DNA from: Bacteroidota bacterium
GTDB taxonomy: Bacteria > Bacteroidota > Bacteroidia > UKL13-3
Assembly: GCA_947457395.1 (NCBI GenBank)
Contig: CANGVA010000016.1
Location: 1 to 48,293, forward strand
Length of the DNA: 48,293 bases
Reading direction: 5' to 3'
Shown here piece by piece: positions 35,955 to 44,013 of this stretch. Numbering within the stretch: position 1 is the first letter of the stretch; every line of letters begins with the position of its first letter. Below the pieces are notes generated by a model. The model made no database searches. It saw only the letters and a list, made by a program, of their open reading frames with translations, and was not told the origin of the DNA. The position numbers were made by a program, and so were the translations under genes.

Positions 35955-37189
35955 TGGCGAAGACTCCCAAAGAAGAAAATTGTTCATTTTGCGGACGCAG
36001 CAAGGCCGATACAGAATATCTTATTTCAGGTATATCGGCATTTATTTGCGACCAGTGCATCGATCAGGCTTTTAAACTGGTACATGATGACCTTAAAAAA
36101 GATAAGCCCGAAGGTAAGGGCAAGCAACTAAGGCTCATGCGCCCCACCGAAATCAAGGCGCATCTGGATGAGTATGTGATTGGACAAGATGAGGCAAAGA
36201 AAGTGCTTGCAGTAGCCGTATTCAACCATTTTAAGCGCATAATGTACAAACATCCCAATAGTGAAGTGGAGTTGGAGAAATCAAATATTTTAATGGTTGG
36301 CGAAACCGGTACAGGCAAAACCTTACTGGCAAAAACACTTGCAAAAATTCTGGAAGTTCCTTTTTGTATTGCTGATGCAACGGTACTTACAGAAGCCGGT
36401 TATGTGGGTGAAGATGTAGAAAGTATTCTATCACGCCTGCTGCAGGCGGCCAACTATGATGTTGCCTCTGCCGAGCGCGGAATTGTATATATTGATGAGA
36501 TGGATAAAATATCGCGTAAGAGTGATAATCCAAGTATTACACGTGATGTGAGTGGTGAAGGTGTACAGCAGGCATTGCTTAAAATTTTGGAAGGCACCAT
36601 TGCTAACGTGCCTCCGCAAGGAGGTCGTAAACACCCGGAGCAAAAAATGGTGCAGATAAATACTGAAAACATTTTGTTTATATGCGGTGGTGCTTTTGAA
36701 GGCATGGATAAAATTATTGAACGCAGGTTGCAAACGCAATCCATCGGTTTTAAATCAAAAGTTGAAGGCCTGGAAAATGAATCCAACTTTTTACAGTTCA
36801 TTTCTCCTGCAGATTTGCGTAGCTACGGATTGATACCGGAGATTATTGGACGCATACCGGTGCTTGCCCATTTAAATCCGCTGGATAAAGCCACCCTTCG
36901 CAGCATTTTAACGGAGCCAAAAAATGCATTGATTAAGCAATACACCAAGTTGTTTGAAATTGAAGGCATAAAACTAACCATTGAAGATGAGGTGATTGAT
37001 ATGATTGTTGATAAGGCTTTTGAATTTAAACTGGGAGCCCGAGGTTTGCGCAGCATTTGCGAGGCAATTATGCTTGATTATATGTATGAAATTCCAAGTC
37101 AGCGGGCGGTTAGCGAGTTGCGCATATCATCCAAAATGGCTGCCCAAAAAATGGAAAAGATTAAAATGAAGAGTATGAAGGCTGCTTAG
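35954..37189 (+). CDS. clpX: ATP-dependent Clp protease ATPase subunit ClpX
   Basis: 411 aa. The N-terminal zinc-binding domain has C10, C13, C32 and C35. The AAA+ core follows: GETGTGKT (Walker A), GYVGEDVE (pore loop), [10 protein letters not shown] (Walker B), and GGRKHPEQK (RKH loop), with sensor 2 in LGARGLRS. The IGF-type ClpP-contact loop lies in the [13 protein letters not shown] segment (SIGF). It unfolds substrates and feeds them to ClpP. The ATG overlaps the clpP stop by one base (TAATG), so the two are translationally coupled. Confidence 0.97.
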   Translation: MAKTPKEENCSFCGRSKADTEYLISGISAFICDQCIDQAFKLVHDDLKKDKPEGKGKQLRLMRPTEIKAHLDEYVIGQDEAKKVLAVAVFNHFKRIMYKHPNSEVELEKSNILMVGETGTGKTLLAKTLAKILEVPFCIADATVLTEAGYVGEDVESILSRLLQAANYDVASAERGIVYIDEMDKISRKSDNPSITRDVSGEGVQQALLKILEGTIANVPPQGGRKHPEQKMVQINTENILFICGGAFEGMDKIIERRLQTQSIGFKSKVEGLENESNFLQFISPADLRSYGLIPEIIGRIPVLAHLNPLDKATLRSILTEPKNALIKQYTKLFEIEGIKLTIEDEVIDMIVDKAFEFKLGARGLRSICEAIMLDYMYEIPSQRAVSELRISSKMAAQKMEKIKMKSMKAA

Positions 37190-37206
37190 GTAATATTGAA
37201 TTGCAG

Positions 37207-37240
37207 GAGGCTACCACAAAATGGTAGCCTCTTTTATTTT
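37207..37240 (+). terminator. Terminator after clpX
   Basis: A 10-bp stem GAGGCTACCA/TGGTAGCCTC (37207-37216 and 37222-37231), loop CAAAA, T-rich tail. Confidence 0.92.
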
Positions 37241-37286
37241 AACCTAAAATAATTTGTTCATTTAAAATTATTCCTAATTTGCCACT

Positions 37287-38687
37287 ATGAAAGCCGAACG
37301 AAACAATAAAAAAACCATTTGGGCATGGACCATGTATGACTGGGCCAACTCGGTGTTCTCACTTACCATAGCCACAGCTATCTTCCCGCCCTATTATGAA
37401 AGCGTAACCAAAGCTGCTGCCATTGCGGGCGGTAATAATCCAGATGGACCCTATTATGTAAACATATTTGGCTTCCAGGTGGTAAGCAGTGCACTTTATT
37501 CTTATGCGCTTTCAGCCGGCTTTTTACTGGTAACACTCTTCTCTCCAATCCTTTCAGGCATAGCCGATGCCAGGGGCAATAAAAAGTTTTTTATGAAAAT
37601 TTTTTGCTACTTAGGCTCTGCATCTTGCATGCTTATGTATTTTTTTACACCGCAAACCGTATCGCTTGGGGTAGGTCTTTTTATTTTGAGTTTGTTTGGG
37701 TTTGGCGGTAGCATTGTGTTTTATAATGCCTTTTTACCTGAAATAGTAACAGAAGACCAGTTTGACCGTGTAAGTGCACGTGGTTTTTCTATGGGATATT
37801 TGGGTAGTGTAATTTTACTGGTAGTAAACCTGGTTACCATCCTAATGCCTGATTTGTTTTTCCCTGTTCAGCAAATGGCTGATGGCCTAATTGCAGCAGG
37901 AACTGATGCTGCACAAGCCATGCAGGATGCCAAGGATCATTATGTGGGTGTGGCCAGCAGATTATCATTTGTAAGTGTGGGCATTTGGTGGGCCGGCTTT
38001 GCACAAATACCATTTGCCATACTTAAAGAAAATCCACGTGACGCAGATTCGGAAACAAATGTGCTGAGCAAAGGCTGGCATGAACTGAAAAAAGTACTCA
38101 AGGAAATTCAGCAGCCGCATAACCATTTAATTAAACGCTACCTGTGGGGATTCTTTTTTGTGAGCATGGGTGTGCAAACCGTTATGTATGTAGCAAGTTT
38201 ATTCGGTGCAGAAGAATTGCATCTGCCTACACAGGATTTAATCATTACCGTGCTCATTATACAAATCATTGCCGTGTTGGGAGCCTGGTCATTTTCTCGA
38301 ATATCAGAAAAAATCGGCAATATTTACAGTCTCATGATTATGATAGTGGTGTGGACCATCATCTGTGTGCTGGCCTATTTCATACAAACCGATGTACAAT
38401 TTTATATGCTGGGGGCATTGGTTGGTATGGTAATGGGTGGCATTCAGGCCATCCTGCGTTCTACCTATGCAAAACTCATTCCGGATAATTCGCCCGATCA
38501 TGCATCTTACTTTAGCTTTTATGATGTAACAGAGAAAATTTCTATTGTCCTCGGAACTTTCAGCTATGGCTTTTTGCTCACACTTACCGGCAATATGAGG
38601 TCCTCTGCGCTTGCGCTAGTTATTTATTTTGCGTTTGGCATGTTCTTCATCTCTCGTATTAAAAACTTTAAAACCTTTCATCCCTAA
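37287..38687 (+). CDS. MFS transporter of the UMF1/Atg22-like family
   Basis: 466 aa with about 12 membrane helices. The N-terminal KTIWAWTMYDWANSVFSLTIATAIFPPYY is the diagnostic UMF1/Atg22 start. GFSMGYLGSVILLVVNL and RSTYAKLIPDNSPDHASYFSFYDVTEKISIVLG are further family blocks. Yeast Atg22 exports amino acids from the vacuole; the bacterial substrate is unknown. First gene of a likely operon with the LutA-like, SPFH and Ldh2-type genes. Confidence 0.88.
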   Translation: MKAERNNKKTIWAWTMYDWANSVFSLTIATAIFPPYYESVTKAAAIAGGNNPDGPYYVNIFGFQVVSSALYSYALSAGFLLVTLFSPILSGIADARGNKKFFMKIFCYLGSASCMLMYFFTPQTVSLGVGLFILSLFGFGGSIVFYNAFLPEIVTEDQFDRVSARGFSMGYLGSVILLVVNLVTILMPDLFFPVQQMADGLIAAGTDAAQAMQDAKDHYVGVASRLSFVSVGIWWAGFAQIPFAILKENPRDADSETNVLSKGWHELKKVLKEIQQPHNHLIKRYLWGFFFVSMGVQTVMYVASLFGAEELHLPTQDLIITVLIIQIIAVLGAWSFSRISEKIGNIYSLMIMIVVWTIICVLAYFIQTDVQFYMLGALVGMVMGGIQAILRSTYAKLIPDNSPDHASYFSFYDVTEKISIVLGTFSYGFLLTLTGNMRSSALALVIYFAFGMFFISRIKNFKTFHP

Positions 38688-38690
38688 GCA

Positions 38691-39407
38691 ATGAAAGTTG
38701 ATGTATTTATACCTTGTTTCATAGATCAGTTAAGACCTGAAACTGCGCTAAACCTAATTAAAGTACTGGAAAAGGCAGGCTGTCAGGTTCATTACAATGT
38801 TGAGCAAACATGCTGCGGACAGGCTGCATTCAATGCAGGATTTTGGGATGATGCCAGAGAAGTAGGTGAAAAATTATTGCGTGAAGTTTCTAATAATAAT
38901 ATGGTTTGTCCGGGAGCTTCCTGTGTAGGGATGATTCGCAACTCTTATGATTTACTTTTTCAGAACTCATCTTACCACAACAAATACCGCCAATTACAAA
39001 AACGCACATTTGAATTAAGCGAATTTTTGGTTGATGTGCTGAATGTAACGCAATTGGGCTCTATGCTTTTTGGCAAAGCCACCTACCATGATTCCTGCAG
39101 TGCATTGAACGAGTGCAGTATTAAATCGCAACCACGTGAGCTGCTCAAAAATGTTCAGGGCCTGGAGTTAATAGAAATGAAAGATTGCGAAACTTGCTGC
39201 GGCTTTGGCGGCACTTTTACAATTAAGTATGAAAATATTTCGGTTGCAATGGCTGAGCAAAAAGTAGAAAATGCAATGGCAACCGGTGCTGAGTATTTAA
39301 TCAGCACGGATTATGCATGCCTCATGCATATGGATGCATATGTTAAAAACAAAAATATTCCTTTAAAAGCCCTGCACCTAGCAGACGTGCTTGCACAGGG
39401 ATTGTAA
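38691..39407 (+). CDS. LutA/YkgE-like (Fe-S)-binding protein
   Basis: 238 aa with two CCG domains: VDVFIPCFIDQLRP, EQTCCGQAAF, MVCPGASCVGMI, YHDSCSALNECSI and DCETCCGFGGTF. This is the cysteine set of LutA/GlpC/HdrB-type subunits that bind non-cubane Fe-S clusters. LutA works with LutB and LutC in L-lactate oxidation; neither is in the window. It starts 3 nt after the UMF1 gene. An Ldh2-type dehydrogenase follows two genes on, so a hydroxy-acid oxidation role is possible. Confidence 0.86.
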   Translation: MKVDVFIPCFIDQLRPETALNLIKVLEKAGCQVHYNVEQTCCGQAAFNAGFWDDAREVGEKLLREVSNNNMVCPGASCVGMIRNSYDLLFQNSSYHNKYRQLQKRTFELSEFLVDVLNVTQLGSMLFGKATYHDSCSALNECSIKSQPRELLKNVQGLELIEMKDCETCCGFGGTFTIKYENISVAMAEQKVENAMATGAEYLISTDYACLMHMDAYVKNKNIPLKALHLADVLAQGL

Positions 39408-39429
39408 CCACTAAATCAAAAATATAATT

Positions 39430-40329
39430 ATGGGACTTATTATTCTCGGAATCATTGTTGTATTGCTTGCCTCCTTGGTTCTTTCTAAAATTGATGTACT
39501 TAAAAATTTTAGCAAAGTAACGCGTATTGCAGGCATTGCAATTATTGTAATGGGCTTGCTCACTTCATGTTTCAAGCAAATTGAAGCAGGCTATGTTGGT
39601 GTAAAAACCCTTTTTGGCAAAGTGCAACCGGGAGTGCTCTCCAGTGGTTTAAATATTATCAATCCATTACTTGATATAAAGGAATTTGATGTACGTACAC
39701 AGAATTATACCATGAGTGGCATACATGATGAAGGTGAAAAATCAGGTGATGATGCCATACGCGTGCTCACTGCTGATGGCTTGGAAGTAACCATTGATTT
39801 ATCTGTGCTTTATCGGGTAATACCTGATGAAACTCCCAGCATTTTGCAGGAAATAGGTTTAGACTATCGGGATAAAATTGTGCGCCCCATTACGCGAACC
39901 AAAATAAGAGACAATGCTGTTTACTATGATGCAGTTGCGTTATACTCAACTAAAAGAGATGAATTTCAAACCCGCATTTTTAATAGCATTGAAAAAGATT
40001 TTAAAGGTCGTGGCCTTGTGCTTGAGCAATTGTTGGTAAGAAATATTACCCTACCCCCTTCTGTAAAAGCAAGTATTGAGTCAAAAATTAATGCCGAGCA
40101 GGAAGCGCAAAAAATGCAATTTGTTTTGCAAAAAGAAAAACAGGAAGCAGAGAGAAAACGTGTGGAAGCACAAGGCATAGCAGATTATCAGCGCATCATA
40201 AGCATTGGCTTAACGGATAAACAACTGCAGTATGAAACCATTAAAGCTAATTTAGAACTGGCAAAATCACCCAACAGCAAAGTTATTGTAATGGGTAAAA
40301 ATACCCCTTTGATTATTGACGGTAAGTAA
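39430..40329 (+). CDS. SPFH/prohibitin-family membrane protein
   Basis: 299 aa. Two N-terminal hydrophobic segments (about 3-18 and 32-48) anchor the SPFH/Band 7 domain (about 50-215; AGYVGVKTLFGKVQPGVLSSGLNIINPL, VEVTIDLSVLYRVIPD, LLVRNITLPPSVKASIESKINAEQEAQ), then a charged coiled-coil (about 225-265, EKQEAERKRVEAQGIADYQRI). Such proteins form ring-like membrane scaffolds and modulate membrane proteases such as FtsH. The role here is not known; it is the third gene of its operon. Confidence 0.88.
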   Translation: MGLIILGIIVVLLASLVLSKIDVLKNFSKVTRIAGIAIIVMGLLTSCFKQIEAGYVGVKTLFGKVQPGVLSSGLNIINPLLDIKEFDVRTQNYTMSGIHDEGEKSGDDAIRVLTADGLEVTIDLSVLYRVIPDETPSILQEIGLDYRDKIVRPITRTKIRDNAVYYDAVALYSTKRDEFQTRIFNSIEKDFKGRGLVLEQLLVRNITLPPSVKASIESKINAEQEAQKMQFVLQKEKQEAERKRVEAQGIADYQRIISIGLTDKQLQYETIKANLELAKSPNSKVIVMGKNTPLIIDGK

Positions 40330-40337
40330 ACGAAGAC

Positions 40338-41414
40338 ATGAAAGTTACAGGAGCGCAGCTTAAAACTTTTACTGAACATGTTTTTACTACATGCGGCATG
40401 AATGAAGCCGATGCAACCCTGGCCGCAGATGTGCTGGTAGCAGCAGATTTACGAGGCATTGACTCGCATGGCGTGGCCAGACTTAGCGGCTATGTGCGCT
40501 TGTGGCAAGCCAAGCGTGCCAACATGAACCCGCATTGGAAAATCATTCACCAAACACCTTCAACGGCTACAGTTGATGCAGACGAAGGATTGGGTCTGGT
40601 AGTGGCGCCCAAAGCCATGCAAATTGCAATTGATAAGGCAAAACAAGTTGGCACCGGTTGGGTGGCCATACAAAACTCTAATCATTTTGGCATCGCAGCT
40701 TATCATGCCATGATGGCTCTTGAACATAACATGATTGGTATAGCCATGACCAATGCCAGTCCGCTCGTTGCGCCCACATTTAGTAAAGAAAGATTATTGG
40801 GTACAAACCCGATGTGTTACGTTTTTCCTGCAGGCAAAAATCTTCCGGTGGTGGTTGATATGGCTACATCCAGTGCAGCCAATGGAAAACTGGAGATTGC
40901 ACAGCGCACAGGTAAACCCATTCCGCTAGGATGGTTGCAGGACAAGGAAGGTAATGATACTACAGACCCGTTTGCCCTATCAAAAGGGGGCGCATTGCTG
41001 CCTTTGGGCAGCTCACATGATGCGGCCGGGCATAAAGGCTATGGACTAGCAGCGGTGGTAGATATATTTAGTGCCGTGTTATCAGGTGCCAACTATGGCC
41101 CGTGGGTGCCGCCATTTGTTGCCTTTTTAGATCCATTATCCAATTTACCCGGTAAAGGTATTGGGCATTTTGTTGGTGCCTTGCGTGTAGATGCATTTAG
41201 GCCATATGAGGAGTTTGTTGAACATATGGACAACTGGATCAAACGTTTTAAGTCTGCTGCTACAACAGGAGATAAAAATCAGGTTATGATACCGGGTGAA
41301 CCGGAGTTCATGGAGTATGAAATAAGAAAAAAAGAGGGAATAAAATTAAATGAAAAAGTGCTGGAAGATTTAATAAAGCTAGGGCATGAAATGGGGATTG
41401 TATTTCCCTCATAA
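40338..41414 (+). CDS. Malate/L-lactate/ureidoglycolate dehydrogenase (Ldh2 family)
   Basis: 358 aa of the Ldh2/YiaK/MdhA-like NAD(P)H-dependent fold, unrelated to Rossmann MDH/LDH. Visible motifs: DLRGIDSHGVARLSGYV with the substrate/catalytic His, AIQNSNHFGIAAYHA, GTNPMCYVFPAG, MATSSAANGKLEIAQRTGKPIPLGW and HKGYGLAAVVDI. The oxidised hydroxy acid (malate, lactate, 2-hydroxy acid or sulfolactate) cannot be told. Gap of 8 nt after the SPFH gene. Confidence 0.87.
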   Translation: MKVTGAQLKTFTEHVFTTCGMNEADATLAADVLVAADLRGIDSHGVARLSGYVRLWQAKRANMNPHWKIIHQTPSTATVDADEGLGLVVAPKAMQIAIDKAKQVGTGWVAIQNSNHFGIAAYHAMMALEHNMIGIAMTNASPLVAPTFSKERLLGTNPMCYVFPAGKNLPVVVDMATSSAANGKLEIAQRTGKPIPLGWLQDKEGNDTTDPFALSKGGALLPLGSSHDAAGHKGYGLAAVVDIFSAVLSGANYGPWVPPFVAFLDPLSNLPGKGIGHFVGALRVDAFRPYEEFVEHMDNWIKRFKSAATTGDKNQVMIPGEPEFMEYEIRKKEGIKLNEKVLEDLIKLGHEMGIVFPS

Positions 41415-41464
41415 AAATCTCCTTAAGCTATTTACGGGCATGCTTAATAAATCTGCATGCATGC

Positions 41465-41495
41465 TTTGAAACACGGATTCTGTTTTACACCTTTG
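41465..41495 (+). promoter_or_regulatory. prmA promoter, predicted leaderless
   Basis: TTTG (41465-41468), exactly 19 nt, CACCTTTG (41488-41495), a one-base deviation from TAnnTTTG. The ATG at 41500 is 4 nt past the box, where transcription itself would start. Confidence 0.6.
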
Positions 41496-41499
41496 ACTC

Positions 41500-42333
41500 A
41501 TGGAATCGTATTTTGAATTTATTATCACCTGCAATGAGGATGTACGTGATCAACTAATTGCTGAGCTGGCAGATGAAGCTTATGAAGGATTTGTTGAAAC
41601 CGAGCATGGGTTTTCTGCTTTTGTACCCGGCAGTGCATTTAAGCGTGAAGTTTTTGAGCAACTCCTCCAGAAATATGAAATAAACCCTGAAACCGTTCCG
41701 CAACGAAAGATTGAGCAACAAAACTGGAATGCACAATGGGAAGCTGGATATGAACCAATTATCATTAATAGTGATGTTATTATCAAAGCACCGTTTCATC
41801 AATCGAGTAAAAAATATCCGTATGAATTAATCATTCAGCCAAAAAACACATTCGGCACCGGGCATCATGAAACAACGCAATTAATGATCAGGCTAATGTT
41901 TCAACAGCAATTTGAAAACAAACAGGTTTTTGACTACGGTTGCGGGACAGGTGTGCTTGCTATTATGGCAGCTAAGCTAAAGGCAAAATACGTTTATGCA
42001 ATTGATATAGATGAATGGTGCACAGACAATGTGCCTGAAAACATGCGATTAAACGGCATTGAAAATATTGTGTTTGAAAAAGGTGATTTAAGTATGGTAA
42101 AACCTCAGAATTTTGATGTGATCTTGGCCAATATCAACAAGAACATTTTGCTAAACAGTTTTGAAACATTAAGCCGCTTGCTGGTAAATGGAGGGATCCT
42201 CCTTATTAGTGGTTTTTATGAAAGCGACCTGCGAGACCTGAAAGGAGCAGCGGCCATACATCAGTTGTACCTGCAGCAACACATCACTTTAAACGATTGG
42301 TGCAGTGCTGAGTTCAGGTTGCAGCAAGCCTAG
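41500..42333 (+). CDS. prmA: Ribosomal protein L11 methyltransferase
   Basis: 277 aa. An N-terminal substrate-recognition domain (about 1-90, including NWNAQWEAGYEPI) precedes a class I SAM domain: FGTGHHETTQLMI, motif I DYGCGTGVLAIMAAKL (145-160), YAIDIDEWCTDN and DVILANINKNILL. PrmA trimethylates ribosomal protein L11. Family length for Bacteroidota. Monocistronic; the promoter layout predicts a leaderless mRNA, and no shorter start preserves the domain. Confidence 0.94.
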   Translation: MESYFEFIITCNEDVRDQLIAELADEAYEGFVETEHGFSAFVPGSAFKREVFEQLLQKYEINPETVPQRKIEQQNWNAQWEAGYEPIIINSDVIIKAPFHQSSKKYPYELIIQPKNTFGTGHHETTQLMIRLMFQQQFENKQVFDYGCGTGVLAIMAAKLKAKYVYAIDIDEWCTDNVPENMRLNGIENIVFEKGDLSMVKPQNFDVILANINKNILLNSFETLSRLLVNGGILLISGFYESDLRDLKGAAAIHQLYLQQHITLNDWCSAEFRLQQA

Positions 42334-42342
42334 TTTTTGCAC

Positions 42343-42372
42343 TTGATATCTTGAACAACTTTTTCATCTTTG
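42343..42372 (+). promoter_or_regulatory. Promoter of kbl
   Basis: TTG (42343-42345), 19 nt, CATCTTTG (42365-42372). The ATG at 42395 is 22 nt after the box. Confidence 0.6.
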
Positions 42373-42394
42373 CACACTTTAAATTATACAACTT

Positions 42395-43591
42395 ATGTAC
42401 GGAGGATTAAAAGATCATTTACAAAAAGAACTGGCCGAAATTGAATCAGCCGGGTTATATAAAAGAGAACGCATTATTGTTTCTGAACAAGGCGCAGAAA
42501 TTACATTGAACACGGGTCAAACTGTGCTTAACTTTTGTGCCAATAATTACCTGGGCCTTTCATCACATCCGCGTGTGAAAGAGGCTGCCAAACGCGCTTT
42601 AGATACTCATGGATTTGGTATGAGTTCCGTACGTTTTATCTGTGGCACACAGGATATTCATAAAGATTTGGAAAAAGCCATTGCAAACTTCTATCAAACA
42701 GAAGATACCATTTTATATGCTGCTGCTTTTGATGCCAATGGTGGTGTATTTGAACCACTGTTTCAGGAAGCAGATGCCATTATCAGTGATGAACTGAACC
42801 ACGCTTCTATTATTGATGGGGTGCGTTTATGCAAAGCACAACGCTATCGTTATAAGAATAATGACATGGCCGATTTGGAAGCACAACTCATTGCTGCCAA
42901 TTCAAAAGGTGCGCGCTTCAAAATCATTGTAACAGATGGTGTATTCAGTATGGATGGATACGTAGCGCAATTGGATAAGATTTGTGATTTAGCCGATAAG
43001 TATGATGCACTGGTAATGACTGATGAATGCCACAGTGCAGGCTTTATTGGTAAAACCGGTCGAGGAGTTCCAGAGTTATGCAATGTGATGGGTCGGGTAG
43101 ATATTGTTACCGGTACACTCGGAAAAGCTCTGGGTGGTGCCATGGGCGGCTATACCACAGGTAAAAAGGAAATTATTGAAATGCTGCGTCAGCGCTCCAG
43201 GCCATATCTGTTTTCTAATTCTCTTTCGCCAGTAATTGTTGGAGCCAGCCTGGAAGTTTTTAAACTATTAAACGAAAGCACCGCTTTAAGAGATAAGTTA
43301 GAACAAAACGTAAAGCAGTTTAAGGCAGGCATACAAGCTGCAGGATTTGATACGCGCGGAGGCGAATCTGCTATTGTTCCGGTTATGTTATATGATGCTA
43401 AATTATCGCAAACGTTTGCTAATAAACTACTGGATGAAGGTATTTATGTTATCGGGTTCTTTTACCCGGTAGTTCCCAAAAATCTGGCACGCATACGTGT
43501 ACAACTATCGGCAGCGCATGAACCGAAGCATATTGAAAAGGCTGTTGCTGCATTTATTAAAGTTGGTAAAGAACTCGGGGTGATAAAATAG
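42395..43591 (+). CDS. kbl: Glycine C-acetyltransferase (2-amino-3-ketobutyrate CoA ligase)
   Basis: 398 aa alpha-oxoamine synthase. The PLP lysine is K244 in [10 protein letters not shown], with D210 and H213 in [12 protein letters not shown] and the [17 protein letters not shown] and [12 protein letters not shown] motifs. Kbl converts 2-amino-3-ketobutyrate and CoA to glycine and acetyl-CoA in threonine breakdown. No threonine dehydrogenase (tdh) neighbour. The related BioF and SPT are alternatives, but the N-terminus ([22 protein letters not shown]) is Kbl-like. Confidence 0.92.
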   Translation: MYGGLKDHLQKELAEIESAGLYKRERIIVSEQGAEITLNTGQTVLNFCANNYLGLSSHPRVKEAAKRALDTHGFGMSSVRFICGTQDIHKDLEKAIANFYQTEDTILYAAAFDANGGVFEPLFQEADAIISDELNHASIIDGVRLCKAQRYRYKNNDMADLEAQLIAANSKGARFKIIVTDGVFSMDGYVAQLDKICDLADKYDALVMTDECHSAGFIGKTGRGVPELCNVMGRVDIVTGTLGKALGGAMGGYTTGKKEIIEMLRQRSRPYLFSNSLSPVIVGASLEVFKLLNESTALRDKLEQNVKQFKAGIQAAGFDTRGGESAIVPVMLYDAKLSQTFANKLLDEGIYVIGFFYPVVPKNLARIRVQLSAAHEPKHIEKAVAAFIKVGKELGVIK

Positions 43592-43902
43592 ATATTGGAC
43601 CTTGGGCATTTTCAAAAGCACAGATGCAGATGAAAGACCGCTGCGCTGAAAGAAAAAAGAGGCGAGAGATGAGAGGAAAGAATGCTACGCTGAAGGATGA
43701 AAGTAACAAGAATAAAATCAAAATAAGTTTTCTGTAGCATCAATTCAACATCACGCTAACACATTGAGATCATATTACATCAACACATTATCAAATTAAT
43801 ATAATTTGATCTTTCTAACTCCAAAGGCCAATAAATGCGTTCCAAACAATCATGCTATATCAGGTGATATTTATAGGAAATCCACTTACCAAACTCGCCT
43901 GC
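43592..43902. other. Intergenic region without a supported gene
   Basis: I see no credible gene or RNA here. About 43628-43712 is purine-rich on the plus strand (repeated GAAAG/GAGAG tracts and two GCTGAA words). It could be a spent coding remnant or UTR. The upstream regulatory array begins at 43903. Confidence 0.6.
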
Positions 43903-43962
43903 TTAACATTGGCTTAACAAACAATTGATATTGGATTAACTTAACATTAACCTTGGGGTAAC
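43903..43962 (+). promoter_or_regulatory. Six-unit 11-bp-spaced TTAAC array (candidate Pho box)
   Basis: Units start at 43903, 43914, 43925, 43936, 43947 and 43958 and read TTAAC, TTAAC, TTGAT, TTAAC, TTAAC, GTAAC: every spacing is exactly 11 bp. The wider 8-bp form (CTTAACAT, CTTAACAA, ATTAACTT, ATTAACCT) closely matches the cyanobacterial SphR Pho-box unit PyTTAAPyPy(T/A). A -7 box TAGCTTTG lies at 43984-43991, 21 bp after the last unit, with no -33 TTTG, as for activator-dependent promoters. Confidence 0.7.
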
Positions 43963-43983
43963 TGCTGCTAAAGGGCACGGATA

Positions 43984-43991
43984 TAGCTTTG
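43984..43991 (+). promoter_or_regulatory. -7 box of the TonB-receptor gene
   Basis: TAGCTTTG, an exact TAnnTTTG match, 22 nt before the ATG at 44014. The place of the -33 element is occupied by the TTAAC array. Confidence 0.65.
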
Positions 43992-44013
43992 TGCCAACTT
44001 TAAGCAATATACT

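Noticed and set aside
37287-41414. A complete L-lactate utilisation (lutABC) operon
   Set aside because: LutB and LutC are absent; only a LutA-like protein and an unrelated Ldh2-type enzyme are present.
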